This document shows positions 13,138-22,267 of a DNA stretch of 64,000 nucleotides, in pieces. A program made the position numbers and the translations under genes. The stretch's first letter is position 1, and the number at the start of each line of letters is the position of its first letter. The stretch comes from Modicisalibacter tunisiensis. Lineage in GTDB: Bacteria; Pseudomonadota; Gammaproteobacteria; Pseudomonadales; Halomonadaceae. Where the stretch lies: positions 948,719 to 1,012,718 of the forward strand of contig NZ_JAGXFD010000001.1 of the NCBI RefSeq assembly GCF_020148005.1, in the 5' to 3' direction. The notes below the pieces were generated by a model that worked only from the letters and a program-made list of their open reading frames with translations, did no database searches and was not told where the DNA came from.

Positions 13138-14499
13138 ATGTCGAAGCAATCTCATGCCCAATGGTCATCCCGGCTGGCCTTCATTCTCGCCGCGGTAGGG
13201 TCGTCCGTCGGCCTTGGCAATATCTGGAAGTTCCCCTACATGACCGGCGAGAGCGGAGGCGGTGCCTTCGTGCTCATCTACCTGGTCTGCATCGCGCTGG
13301 TGGGCGTGCCCATCCTGATGTCGGAATGGCTGATCGGCCGTCTCGGCCAGCGCAACCCGATCGCCTCGATGTCGCTGCTGACCCGGCGCTTCAAGCGCAG
13401 CCGTGCCTGGGTGCTGGTGGGGGTGTTCGGCATCCTCGGCGCCTACCTGATCCTGTCGTTCTACAGCGTGATCGGCGGCTGGGGGCTGGCCTACATCGAA
13501 CTCGGCGCGAGCAATGCCTTCGCCGGCCTGGACAGCGCGGCGGTGGGCGACATGTTCAGCGGCCTGCTGGCCGATCCGACGCGACTGCTGCTCTGGCACA
13601 GCCTGTTCATGCTGCTGACCATCGGCGTGGTGCTGGGCGGCGTGACCGGCGGCCTGGAGCGCGCCACCAAGCTGCTGATGCCGGCGCTGGTGGTACTGCT
13701 GGTGGTGCTGGTCGGCTATGCCGCGACCTCCGGGGCCTTCGCCGAGGGCGTGGCCTACCTGTTCACGCCGGACTTCTCCAGGCTGTCCAAGGACGGGGTG
13801 CTGGCCGCGCTGGGCCATGCCTTCTTCACGCTGAGCCTGGGCATGGGGATCATGATCGCCTACGGTTCCTACCTGCCGCAGGAGGTCAACATCGGGCGCA
13901 GCGCCCTCATCGTCGTGGTGATGGACACCGTGATCGCGCTGATGGCGGGGCTGGCCATCTTCCCGGTGGTCTTCGCCAACGAGCTGAGCCCGGCCGCCGG
14001 CCCGGGGCTGATCTTCCAGACCCTGCCGCTGGCGTTCGGCCACATGACCGGCGGCTGGCTGTTCGGCGTGCTGTTCTTCGTGCTGCTGGTGTTCGCCGCC
14101 TGGACCTCGGCGATCTCGCTGCTCGAGCCGATCGTCGAATGGCTCGAGGAGCGCACCCCGCTGTCCCGCGTCGGCGCCACCCTGGTGGCCGGCGCCGCCA
14201 CCTGGGCGCTGGGCATCGTCACCGTGCTGTCGTTCAACGTCTGGTCCGGCGTGGCGCCGCTGGGGGTGTTCGCCAAGTTCGACGGCATGACCATGTTCGA
14301 CCTGCTGGACTACTTCACCAGCAAGCTGATCCTGCCGCTGACCGGTCTGGCCGCAGTGCTGTTCGTGGGCTGGTGCATCGGCCGCGAGGAACTCCACGCG
14401 AACCTCAAGATGGGCGACGGCGCCTTCGCGCTGTGGCGTTTCGCGGCGCGCTACGTGGCCCCGCTGGGGGTGATCGTGGTCTTCCTCGGCAGCCTGTAG
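13138..14499 (+). CDS. Sodium-dependent transporter, NSS (SNF) family
   Basis: A 453-aa inner-membrane symporter. The first helix has the family signature WSSRLAFILAAVGSSVGLGN, followed by IWKFPYMTGESGGGAF. About 11-12 hydrophobic segments follow, and the short C-terminus matches bacterial members such as TnaT and MhsT, which take up amino acids with sodium. The substrate cannot be read from sequence. It appears to be a single-gene unit closed by the terminator at 14528. Confidence 0.92.
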   Translation: MSKQSHAQWSSRLAFILAAVGSSVGLGNIWKFPYMTGESGGGAFVLIYLVCIALVGVPILMSEWLIGRLGQRNPIASMSLLTRRFKRSRAWVLVGVFGILGAYLILSFYSVIGGWGLAYIELGASNAFAGLDSAAVGDMFSGLLADPTRLLLWHSLFMLLTIGVVLGGVTGGLERATKLLMPALVVLLVVLVGYAATSGAFAEGVAYLFTPDFSRLSKDGVLAALGHAFFTLSLGMGIMIAYGSYLPQEVNIGRSALIVVVMDTVIALMAGLAIFPVVFANELSPAAGPGLIFQTLPLAFGHMTGGWLFGVLFFVLLVFAAWTSAISLLEPIVEWLEERTPLSRVGATLVAGAATWALGIVTVLSFNVWSGVAPLGVFAKFDGMTMFDLLDYFTSKLILPLTGLAAVLFVGWCIGREELHANLKMGDGAFALWRFAARYVAPLGVIVVFLGSL

Positions 14500-14527
14500 G
14501 CGCCACCGAGGTCATGCCGGCATCCCG

Positions 14528-14555
14528 CGCCCCGACCGTCAGGTCGGGGCGTTTT
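14528..14555 (+). terminator. Rho-independent terminator after the NSS transporter
   Basis: The stem CGCCCCGACC pairs with GGTCGGGGCG across a 4-nt loop and is followed by TTTT, 28 bp after the transporter stop. It also separates the transporter from the convergent small gene at 14564-14764. Confidence 0.85.
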
Positions 14556-14563
14556 CGATGGAG

Positions 14564-14764
14564 CTACTGCAGGGCGTCGTCCTCGAAATCGGCGATGTCG
14601 CGCTCGAGCCGCCGAATCTCGTTGTGCATCTCGATGCCCCGGCGTGCGCGCAGGTAGCGGACGGCGGCGCTCTTCTTGCGGGTCTCGTGCTCGGCGACCT
14701 CCATGGTCATGAAGATGTCGAGAAGCTCGCTTCTGACGGCGCCCAGCTGTTCTCCATTATGCAT
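14564..14764 (-). CDS. Small conserved-looking protein (66 aa), PA3496-like
   Basis: A 66-aa hydrophilic, probably helical protein with a basic middle (TRKKSAAVRYLRARRGIE) and an acidic C-terminus (RDIADFEDDALQ). I regard it as real because AAGGAGA lies 7 nt before the ATG and the composition is not that of a random high-GC frame. The xRRxIE...Lxx-acidic pattern resembles the small PA3496-type proteins of gammaproteobacteria, but that match is from memory of the pattern and is weak. Function unknown. Confidence 0.6.
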   Translation of the reverse strand: MHNGEQLGAVRSELLDIFMTMEVAEHETRKKSAAVRYLRARRGIEMHNEIRRLERDIADFEDDALQ

Positions 14765-14963
14765 GTCGACTCTCCTTGCAGCGGCAAAGGTGTCAATGAC
14801 ACGTCATTTCTTACTATACCCCAGTTGACAAAATCGTGACATTGAGGGCCGGGCTGCCGTTTTCCCCGCGGATTGGGCATACTGGGGGCGGCGATGACCC
14901 GCAGGGCCATCCCGCCGGCGCGCCGGTCGCCACGACCGGCCGATACAGCAAGAGGAGCGAACC

Positions 14964-15851
14964 GTGAGTCGTGCCCTATTCGATGAAATGCGACGTCGCA
15001 TGGAGCACTTTCGTCGCTCCGAGCAGAAGGTGGCGCGCTTCGTGCTGCGTCATCCCGACGAGGTCATCCACATGCGCATCGTCGACCTGGCCACCGAGGC
15101 CAAGGTCAGCGAGCCGACCGTGGTGCGCTTCTGCCGGGCGCTGGGCTGCAGCGGCTTCCAGGACTTCAAGCTGCAGCTGGCGCAGATGCTGGCCGCCGGC
15201 AGCCAGTTCGCCCAGTTCTCGATGAACGACAGCGACAGCGTCGCCGAGTTTTCCCACAGCCTGTTCGACTCCACCATCGGCACGCTGCTCTCGGTGCGCG
15301 ACCGGCTCGACAACGACGCCCTGGGGCGCGCGGTCAACGCCCTGGCGATGGCCAATCGGGTCGAGTTCTACGGCTTCGGCGCCTCCGGCGCGGTGGCCTT
15401 CGACGCCCAGCACAAGTTCTTCCGCCTGCAGATTTCCACCTCGGCCTACACCGACCCGCACATGCAGAACATGTCGGCGGCGACCCTCCAGGAGGGCGAC
15501 GTGGTGGTGGCGATCTCGCAGACCGGGCGCACCCGGGCGCTGGTCGACAGCGTGCGCCTGGCCCGCGAGAAGGGCGCCACGGTGATCGGGCTGTGCCCGA
15601 GCCGCTCGCCGCTGGCCGATGAGGTCAGCCTGCCGCTGTACATCGACGTCCACGAGGACACCGAGATCTACACGCCGATGAGCTCGCGCATCGCCCACCT
15701 GGTGATCATCGACGTGCTCGCCGTGGGCGTGGCCAAGACCCGCGGGCCCAAGCTCGCCGAGCAGTTGAAGGCGGTCAAGCGCAGCCTCACGCCGCTGCGC
15801 TTCCCCGAGCCGGGCGAGGGCACCGGCAGCGAGTCCCCGGCGACGTCCTGA
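14964..15851 (+). CDS. hexR: HexR-type MurR/RpiR-family transcriptional regulator
   Basis: A 295-aa regulator with an N-terminal RpiR helix-turn-helix (SEPTVVRFCRALGCSGFQDF) and a C-terminal SIS sugar-phosphate-binding domain (FYGFGASGAVAFDAQHKFFR, VAISQTGRTRALVDS, PMSSRIAHLVIIDVLA). The sequence follows E. coli HexR through both domains. HexR senses 2-keto-3-deoxy-6-phosphogluconate and controls Entner-Doudoroff and central carbon genes. Its targets are not in this window. The start is GTG with AGAGGAG upstream. Confidence 0.88.
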   Translation: MSRALFDEMRRRMEHFRRSEQKVARFVLRHPDEVIHMRIVDLATEAKVSEPTVVRFCRALGCSGFQDFKLQLAQMLAAGSQFAQFSMNDSDSVAEFSHSLFDSTIGTLLSVRDRLDNDALGRAVNALAMANRVEFYGFGASGAVAFDAQHKFFRLQISTSAYTDPHMQNMSAATLQEGDVVVAISQTGRTRALVDSVRLAREKGATVIGLCPSRSPLADEVSLPLYIDVHEDTEIYTPMSSRIAHLVIIDVLAVGVAKTRGPKLAEQLKAVKRSLTPLRFPEPGEGTGSESPATS

Positions 15852-15903
15852 GGCGCCGATGTGCTAAGCTGGGCGCCCATTTCGCAGCTCGACAGCGGTA
15901 TCC

Positions 15904-18153
15904 ATGGACGACGTTCTTTCGGGCGCAGGCTCGCCGGGCGCAGACTCGCCGGGCGACGTCTCGACGCTTCTCGACGACCTCAATCCGGCCCAGCGCGAGG
16001 CCGTCAGCGCGCCACTGGGCAACATGCTGGTGCTGGCCGGCGCCGGCTCCGGCAAGACGCGGGTGCTGGTGCACCGCATCGCCTGGCTGCTGCAGGTCGA
16101 ACGGCTCTCGCCCTACGCGATCCTCGCCGTGACCTTCACCAACAAGGCGGCCCGTGAGATGCGTACCCGCCTCGAGGCGCTGCTGGGACTCTCGCTGCGC
16201 AACATCTGGGTGGGCACCTTCCACTCCATCGCCCACCGCCTGCTGCGTACCCACTGGCAGGACGCGCGCCTGCCGCAGCACTTCCAGATCCTCGATGCCG
16301 ACGACCAGCTGCGCCTGATCAAGCGCCTGCTCAAGGACTACAACATCGACGACGAGCGCTTCCCGCCGCGCCAGGTGCAGTACTTCATCTCCGGCTGCAA
16401 GGAGGAGGGCCTGCGTCCGCAGCAGGTGCAGACTCACGGTGACGCCTACCTGGGGCAGATGGTCGAGCTCTACGAGCGTTACCAGCTGACCTGCGAGCGC
16501 GGCGGGCTGGTCGACTTCGGCGAGCTGCTGCTGCGCAGCCTCGAGCTGCTGCGCGACAATCCCCGGCTGCTGGCCCACTACCGCGAGCGCTTCGCCCACC
16601 TGCTGGTCGACGAGTTCCAGGACACCAACACCCTGCAGTACGCCTGGCTCAAGCTGCTCGCCGGCGAGCACAACGGCCTGACCGTGGTCGGCGACGACGA
16701 CCAGTCGATCTACGGCTGGCGCGGCGCGCGGGTCGAGAACATCCGCCGCTTCGAGCAGGAATTCCCGGGGACGCGTACCGTGCGCCTCGAGCAGAACTAC
16801 CGCTCGACCAGCGCCATCCTCGATGCCGCCAACGCCCTGATCGGCCACAACACCGGGCGCATGGGCAAGGAGCTGTGGACCGCCGGGGCCAAGGGCGAGC
16901 CGATCTCCGTGTATGCCGGCTTCAACGATCTGGACGAGTCGCGCTTCATCGTCGACACCATCAAGGAAAAGGTCGACGCGGGCTTCAATCGCCGCGAGAT
17001 CGCCATCCTCTACCGCTCCAACGCCCAGTCGCGGGTGATCGAGGAGACCCTGATCCGCCAGGGCGTGCCCTACCGCATCTATGGCGGCCAGCGCTTCTAC
17101 GAGCGCCTGGAGATCAAGAACGCCCTGGCCTACCTGCGCCTGCTGCTCAACCGCGAGGACGACGCCTCGCTGGAACGGGTGATCAACGTGCCGGCCCGCG
17201 GCATCGGCACCCGCACCGTGGAGATCCTGCGTGTGCGCGCCCGCGAGACCGGCACCTCGCTGTGGCAGGCCCTGCACGACAGCGTCAGCGACGCCACCCT
17301 CAAGGGCCGGGCGGCCAACGCCGTGACCGCCTTCGCCAACCTGATCGAGCGGCTCGACAACGACACCGCCGGCATGGCGCTCCACGAGATCATCGAGCAC
17401 GTCAACACGGTGACCGGGCTGGTCGAGCATCACCGCAACGAGAAGGGCGAGAAGGGCCAGGCCCGGGTCGAGAACCTCGAGGAGCTGGTCACCGCCGCCC
17501 GCGCCTTCACCCAGGGCGAGCCGCTGTCCCTGCAGGAGGTCGGCGAGGGCAGCGCGGCCCTCGAGCCGTTCCTCGCCGAGGCCGCGCTCAACGCCGGCGA
17601 TCATGAAGCCGACGAGTTCGAGGACGGCGTGCAGCTGATGACCCTGCACTCCGCCAAGGGCCTGGAGTTCCCGGTGGTGTTCATCGCCGGGGTCGAGGAG
17701 GGGCTGTTCCCGCACAAGATGTCGCTGGAGGAGCCCGGGCGCCTCGAGGAGGAGCGCCGGCTGTGCTACGTCGGCGTGACCCGCGCCATGCACAAGCTCT
17801 ACCTGACCCATGCCGAGCTGCGTCGGCTGCACGGCAAGGAGACCTTCCAGCGGCCGTCGCGGTTCCTGCGCGAGCTCCCCGAGAACCTGCTCGAGGAAGT
17901 CCGACTGCGCGGCCAGGTCTCGCGGCCGATGACCGCCTCGCGCCCGGCGCGCGGTCCCGCCCAGGACTCGGTCGACGGCGGCGGCGACCTGCCGGTGCTG
18001 TCGCTGGGCCAGCGGGTGCATCATCCGCTGTTCGGCGAGGGCGTGGTGCTCAATGCCGAGGGGCAGGGCGAGCGCGCCCGGGTCCAGGTGAGCTTCGAGG
18101 GCGAGGGCGACAAGTGGCTGGTGCTGGGGTTCGCCAGGCTGACTCCGCTGTAA
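15904..18153 (+). CDS. uvrD: DNA helicase II (UvrD)
   Basis: A 749-aa superfamily 1A 3'-5' helicase for nucleotide excision and mismatch repair. Visible motifs: Walker A AGAGSGKTRVLVHR, motif II LLVDEFQDTNTLQYAW, motif III VGDDDQSIYGWRGA, motif IV LEQNYRST, and motif V QLMTLHSAKGLEFPVVFI. The C-terminal LGQRVHHPLFGEG block is the UvrD C-terminal domain, and similarity along the full length favours UvrD over Rep or PcrA. Confidence 0.96.
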   Translation: MDDVLSGAGSPGADSPGDVSTLLDDLNPAQREAVSAPLGNMLVLAGAGSGKTRVLVHRIAWLLQVERLSPYAILAVTFTNKAAREMRTRLEALLGLSLRNIWVGTFHSIAHRLLRTHWQDARLPQHFQILDADDQLRLIKRLLKDYNIDDERFPPRQVQYFISGCKEEGLRPQQVQTHGDAYLGQMVELYERYQLTCERGGLVDFGELLLRSLELLRDNPRLLAHYRERFAHLLVDEFQDTNTLQYAWLKLLAGEHNGLTVVGDDDQSIYGWRGARVENIRRFEQEFPGTRTVRLEQNYRSTSAILDAANALIGHNTGRMGKELWTAGAKGEPISVYAGFNDLDESRFIVDTIKEKVDAGFNRREIAILYRSNAQSRVIEETLIRQGVPYRIYGGQRFYERLEIKNALAYLRLLLNREDDASLERVINVPARGIGTRTVEILRVRARETGTSLWQALHDSVSDATLKGRAANAVTAFANLIERLDNDTAGMALHEIIEHVNTVTGLVEHHRNEKGEKGQARVENLEELVTAARAFTQGEPLSLQEVGEGSAALEPFLAEAALNAGDHEADEFEDGVQLMTLHSAKGLEFPVVFIAGVEEGLFPHKMSLEEPGRLEEERRLCYVGVTRAMHKLYLTHAELRRLHGKETFQRPSRFLRELPENLLEEVRLRGQVSRPMTASRPARGPAQDSVDGGGDLPVLSLGQRVHHPLFGEGVVLNAEGQGERARVQVSFEGEGDKWLVLGFARLTPL

Positions 18154-18174
18154 CCTCCGGACGGGACGTGTCAC

Positions 18175-18633
18175 ATGAAGAAGAAATGGTTTCCCGAGCT
18201 GTTCGACAACTGGGCGCGGCTGTCCGGCTACCAGCGCTTCGAGCGGCTGGTCTCGCTGGTGCTGACCGTGGCGATCGGCGCCACGGTGCTGACCGCGCTC
18301 TACTATCTGGTGATGCACGTCGTCGAGCTGCTGTTCGTGCAGACCCGCGACCCCTTCGACTACCGGGTCTTCCAGGCGGTCTTCGACATGATCCTCACCG
18401 TGCTGATCGCCATGGAGTTCAACAACTCCATCGTCCGCACCATGGAGGGCGGCGGCGGGTTCATCCATGTCGAGATCGTGGTGCTGATCGCGATCATGGC
18501 GCTGGTGCGCAAGTTCATGGTGCTCGACTTCGAGGCCGTCGAGCCGTTCAAGATCCTCGCCCTGGCCGCCGCCGTGCTGGGGCTGGGCGTGTGCTACTGG
18601 CTGGTTCGCCACGGCAACCGCAACGGCGACTGA
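18175..18633 (+). CDS. psiE: PsiE-family phosphate-starvation-inducible membrane protein
   Basis: A 152-aa inner-membrane protein with about four hydrophobic helices. The family blocks FDMILTVLIAMEFNNSI and HVEIVVLIAIMALVRKFMVL are present. PsiE of E. coli is induced by phosphate starvation, but its role is unknown. It follows uvrD by 21 bp and may be cotranscribed. No clear Pho box is visible upstream, so the name reflects family membership only. Confidence 0.85.
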   Translation: MKKKWFPELFDNWARLSGYQRFERLVSLVLTVAIGATVLTALYYLVMHVVELLFVQTRDPFDYRVFQAVFDMILTVLIAMEFNNSIVRTMEGGGGFIHVEIVVLIAIMALVRKFMVLDFEAVEPFKILALAAAVLGLGVCYWLVRHGNRNGD

Positions 18634-18767
18634 GCGCCATCCTCCTGCCTTGCCGGTCAAATAAGCCCTGACGCATACTGTGGCCTTTCGGGCGCTGGCC
18701 GCGCCCGAGGACCGGACACACCCTCTAACCGGGGTGACAAGAACGCCAAAAAAGGAGTCACGCCTGC

Positions 18768-19853
18768 ATGCAACGACGCAAGTTTCTGACGACACTGGGG
18801 GCCGGCGCCGCCGGCGTCGCGGCCGCGCCCTTCGTTTCCACCGCCCGTGCGCAGGACACCATCCGCTGGAAGATGGTCACCTCCTGGCCCAAGAACTTCC
18901 CCGCGCTGGGGACCGGCGCCAACGACTTCGCCAGGCGCATCGGCGAGCTGTCCGGGGGCCGGATGCAGGTCGACGTCTATGGCGCCGGCGAGCTGGTGCC
19001 GGCCCTCGAGGTCTTCGACGCGGTCTCCGAGGGCACCGCCCAGATGGGCCACTCCGCCTCCTACTACTGGCGCGGCAAGGTGCCGGCGGCGCAGTTCTTC
19101 ACCGCCGTGCCGTTCGGCATGAACACCACCGAAACCAATGCCTGGCTGTACCAGGGCGGCGGCATGGCGCTGTGGGACGAGCTCTACGCGGGGCACAATC
19201 TCAAGCCCTTCGCGGTGGGCAACACCGGCACCCAGATGGCCGGCTGGTTCAAGAAGGAGATCCATTCGCTGGAGGACATGCAGGGGCTGAAGATCCGCCT
19301 GCCCGGACTCGCCGGCGAGGTGATGAACCGCATCGGCGCCACCGCCCTGACCATTCCCGGCTCGGAGATCTTCACCTCCATGCAGACCGGGGTGCTCGAC
19401 GCCGCCGACTGGGTGGGCCCCTACAACGACCTGGCCTTCGGGCTCTACCAGGTCGCCGACTACTACTACACCTCGGCCTGGAACGAGCCCAGCGCGATCC
19501 TCGAGGGCACGGTCAATCTCGAGGCCTGGCAGGCGCTGCCCGACGACCTCAAGGTGGTGGTGCAGGAAGCCGCGCGCAGCGCCAACCTGGCGATGATCGA
19601 CGAGTTCACCTTCCGCAACGCCGAGGCGCTCAGGACGCTGGTCGAGGAACACGACGTGCAGCTGCGCTCGTTGCCCGACGACGTGCTCAAGGCGCTCGCC
19701 GAGGCCTCGCAGAAGGTCCTGCAGGAGCAGGCCGGCAGCGATCCGGCGTCGAAGAAGATCTTCGACTCCTACCGCGACTTCCAGCAGCAGGTGCGCCGCT
19801 ACACCGACATCGGCGAGTTCGCCTATCTCAAGAATCGCGCCATGGTCGGCTGA
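18768..19853 (+). CDS. TRAP transporter substrate-binding protein, DctP/TakP family, Tat-exported
   Basis: A 361-aa periplasmic binding protein. The N-terminus MQRRKFLTTLG is a twin-arginine signal, with likely cleavage at ARA-QD. The mature protein has the DctP layout, including the KEIHSLEDMQGLKIRLPGLA block and the WVGPYNDLAFGLYQ ligand region seen in 2-oxoacid-binding members (TakP). No DctQ/DctM membrane genes lie next to it, so it must use a transporter encoded elsewhere or act alone. GGAG lies 12 nt before the ATG. Confidence 0.88.
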   Translation: MQRRKFLTTLGAGAAGVAAAPFVSTARAQDTIRWKMVTSWPKNFPALGTGANDFARRIGELSGGRMQVDVYGAGELVPALEVFDAVSEGTAQMGHSASYYWRGKVPAAQFFTAVPFGMNTTETNAWLYQGGGMALWDELYAGHNLKPFAVGNTGTQMAGWFKKEIHSLEDMQGLKIRLPGLAGEVMNRIGATALTIPGSEIFTSMQTGVLDAADWVGPYNDLAFGLYQVADYYYTSAWNEPSAILEGTVNLEAWQALPDDLKVVVQEAARSANLAMIDEFTFRNAEALRTLVEEHDVQLRSLPDDVLKALAEASQKVLQEQAGSDPASKKIFDSYRDFQQQVRRYTDIGEFAYLKNRAMVG

Positions 19854-19883
19854 GGACCCGGGCCGACGCTGTCGGCCGGGACA

Positions 19884-20300
19884 TCAGAGGTCTTCCCGGC
19901 TGCTGTCGGGCACCGGTCGAATGCGGCCGTTGTCATCCAGCGCCACCATCACGAAGCGCGCCTCGGTGACCTTGTGCATCTCGGGGTCGCGCTCGTGGGG
20001 CGAACGGATCCACACCTCGACATCGATGGTGATCGAGCTGCGGCCGATCTCGCGCACCGCGGTGAAGATGCCGACCACCGAGCCGATGCGCACCGGGCAG
20101 AGGAAGTCCATCGCCTCGATCGCCACCGTGGCGGTCCGCCCGTGGGCCTGGCGGCCGGCGCACAGCTCGGCGGCCTGGTCCATCTGATTGACCAGCCAGC
20201 CGCCGCTGATGTCGCCGTAGAGGTTGGTGTCCTGGCGACTGGCCAGCACCTTGAGGGTCAGGTCGCCGCGGGGCGCGGGCGCGTCATCGAGGTCGGTCAT
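19884..20300 (-). CDS. Acyl-CoA thioesterase, YciA-like hotdog protein
   Basis: A 138-aa single-hotdog thioesterase. The signature GDISGGWLVNQMDQAAELCA forms the hot-dog helix with the catalytic Asp region, and the MDFLCPVRIGSVVGIF and EVWIRSP strands follow. YciA-type enzymes hydrolyse a wide range of acyl-CoAs, possibly recycling CoA. The ATG at 20300 is preceded by GAAGGG; longer frames upstream do not resemble the family. It converges with the TRAP binding protein. Confidence 0.88.
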   Translation of the reverse strand: MTDLDDAPAPRGDLTLKVLASRQDTNLYGDISGGWLVNQMDQAAELCAGRQAHGRTATVAIEAMDFLCPVRIGSVVGIFTAVREIGRSSITIDVEVWIRSPHERDPEMHKVTEARFVMVALDDNGRIRPVPDSSREDL

Positions 20301-20630
20301 GGTCGATTCCCTTCCGGCACGTATTGTTGTCACCTTGCAGGCCGCCATCTTAAACGGCCGTGACGCCGAGCGACCAGCCTTGCCGTGCACGTCGTGGCGT
20401 GTCCCGGCTTCCTGCGCGCGCTCGACTGTGACTACAATCGGAGACAAGCGGACCGGCGACTGTCGTGAATGCCGGTCCGCCGGATGTCGGTGTCGTGGAT
20501 TCATCGGAATGCAATCTTGTTCCGGCATCATCGCCGTCAGCGGTTTCATGCCCGGAACACCATCCGCGTCTGGCGCTCAGCGAATTTTACCCCATCGGCC
20601 GCCGGTTCCTGCGCGGCCCCGGAGAACGTC
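20301..20630. other. 330-bp divergent intergenic region between the thioesterase and phoU
   Basis: No gene is supported here. It should hold promoters in both directions. A TACAAT hexamer near 20433 could be a -10 element toward phoU, without a convincing -35. I saw no clear pair of CTGTCA-type repeats, so PhoB control of phoU is not evident. Confidence 0.4.
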
Positions 20631-21359
20631 GTGGACATCACCAGCGAGACTCACAGTCAGCATATTTCCAAGCAGTTCAACCAGGAACTCGAGGAACTCA
20701 AGACCCACCTGATGGCGATGGGCGGGCTGGTCGAGAAACAGGTGCAGGAGGCCGTCACCGCGCTGCTCGACTCCGATACCCGGCTGGCCGAGCGCGTGCG
20801 CGACAACGACAAGGCCGTCAACGAGATGCAGCTGAAGATCGACGACGAGTGTACCCGGGTGCTGGCGCGCCGGCAGCCGGCGGCCTCCGACCTGCGGCTG
20901 GTGCTGGCGGTGACCCGCGCTACCTCGGACCTCGAGCGCATCGGCGACGAGGCCTGCAAGATCGCGCGCAATGCCATCGCGCTGGCCGAGGCCGGACGCC
21001 AGGTGCACGGCTTCGTCGAGGTTCGCCACATCAGCGAGCACGTGCGCAACATGATCCGCGATGCCCTGACGGCGTTCACCCGCTTCGATACCGAGCTGGC
21101 CCTGAAGGTGGCCCAGGAGGACGATGCCGTGGACAGTGAATACACCAGCGCCATGCGCTCGCTGATGACCTTCATGATGGAGGATCCGCGCTCGATCAGC
21201 TCGATTCTCAGCGTGATGTGGATCCTGCGGGCGCTGGAGCGCATCGGCGACCACGCCGACAACCTGGCCGAGTACGTCATCTACCTGGTCAAGGGGCTGG
21301 ATGTCCGCCACCGCAACATCCACTCGCTTGACGATTCCTCGCTGACCGGTAAAGGTTGA
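20631..21359 (+). CDS. phoU: Phosphate transport system regulator PhoU
   Basis: A 242-aa cytoplasmic protein linking the Pst transporter to the PhoR kinase. The two PhoU helical repeats each carry the metal-binding signature: LERIGDEACKIAR and LERIGDHADNLAEYV. I take GTG at 20631 as start because GGAG lies 6 nt upstream and the protein then begins MDITSETHSQHIS, as in relatives. pstSCAB is not in the window, but phoBR lies about 1 kb downstream on the other strand, so part of the phosphate regulon is grouped here. Confidence 0.93.
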   Translation: MDITSETHSQHISKQFNQELEELKTHLMAMGGLVEKQVQEAVTALLDSDTRLAERVRDNDKAVNEMQLKIDDECTRVLARRQPAASDLRLVLAVTRATSDLERIGDEACKIARNAIALAEAGRQVHGFVEVRHISEHVRNMIRDALTAFTRFDTELALKVAQEDDAVDSEYTSAMRSLMTFMMEDPRSISSILSVMWILRALERIGDHADNLAEYVIYLVKGLDVRHRNIHSLDDSSLTGKG

Positions 21360-21444
21360 CCCCGGCGGCCCGCGGGGCCGTCGTCGACCCCGGCCGTCGC
21401 CCGTGCGACGGCCGTATCGTTGCTCTTGCGGGAACCCTCCGATC

Positions 21445-22188
21445 ATGCTCAATGCCTTCAGCGCCCTGGCCCGGGGCACGCGCCTGGTGCTTTCGCCGGG
21501 ACTGCGCCGTTACGTCTTTCTGCCGATTCTGGCCAACCTGCTGCTCTACGTCGGCACCCTCGTCTACCTGTTCGACAACTTCGGCGGCTGGATCGACTAC
21601 GGAATGCGCCAGGTGCCGGGCTGGCTCGCCTGGCTCGAGTGGCTGATCTGGCCGCTGCTGGTGGCGAGCCTCGCGGTGGCGGTGTTCTTCACCTTCACGC
21701 TGGTCGCCAACCTGATCGCCGCGCCCTTCTACGGCTTTCTCGCCGAGAAGGTCGAGCGTCAGGTCACCGGCCGCGCGCCCCTGGACGATCGCGGCTTCGC
21801 CCGTGCCGCGGTCGACGCCCTGGGCCGCGAGCTGGTCAAGCTGGGCTACATCCTGCCGCGCATGGCGCTGCTCTTCCTGCTCGGCCTGGTACCCGGGCTG
21901 AACCTGGTGATGCCGTTTCTGTGGGCGGCCTTCTCGGCCTGGATGATGGCGGTCACCTACCTCGACTACCCGATGGACAACAACCTGGTCAGCTTCGTCG
22001 AGATGCGCCGCCGCCTGCGCGCGCGCTGGTGGCCGACGCTGACCTTCGGCGGCTGGGTGATGGCGGCCAGCTGGGTGCCGGTGCTCAACCTGCTGCTGCT
22101 GCCCGGTGCGGTGGCCGGGGCGGTGCTGATGTGGCAGCAGCACTACCGGGACCTGCCGGTAGCGGCCGAGCGGGCGAAGCGTCCCTGA
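21445..22188 (+). CDS. cysZ: CysZ/EI24-family sulfate transporter
   Basis: A 247-aa inner-membrane protein. It has the family N-terminus (GTRLVLSPGLRRYVFLPILA), four hydrophobic stretches, the NLIAAPFYGFLAEKVE motif and the YLDYPMDNN block near the C-terminal third. CysZ mediates sulfate uptake for cysteine synthesis in E. coli. It lies between phoU and phoR, with no other cys genes nearby. Confidence 0.88.
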   Translation: MLNAFSALARGTRLVLSPGLRRYVFLPILANLLLYVGTLVYLFDNFGGWIDYGMRQVPGWLAWLEWLIWPLLVASLAVAVFFTFTLVANLIAAPFYGFLAEKVERQVTGRAPLDDRGFARAAVDALGRELVKLGYILPRMALLFLLGLVPGLNLVMPFLWAAFSAWMMAVTYLDYPMDNNLVSFVEMRRRLRARWWPTLTFGGWVMAASWVPVLNLLLLPGAVAGAVLMWQQHYRDLPVAAERAKRP

Positions 22189-22267
22189 TGGGGTAAAGGG
22201 CAGCATCCCGGGTGGCGGGTTGCCCGGCCGGAGCCGTGCGGCGTGCGTGACGACCCGCCGTCACCCG

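Noticed and set aside
12864..14657. 597-codon plus-strand frame overlapping the NSS transporter
   Set aside because: The transporter frame has clear family motifs. The other frame is rich in Arg, Gly and Ala and is a GC shadow.
18175..18633. Pho box before psiE
   Set aside because: psiE starts 21 bp after uvrD and I could not find two CTGTCA-like repeats at the right spacing.
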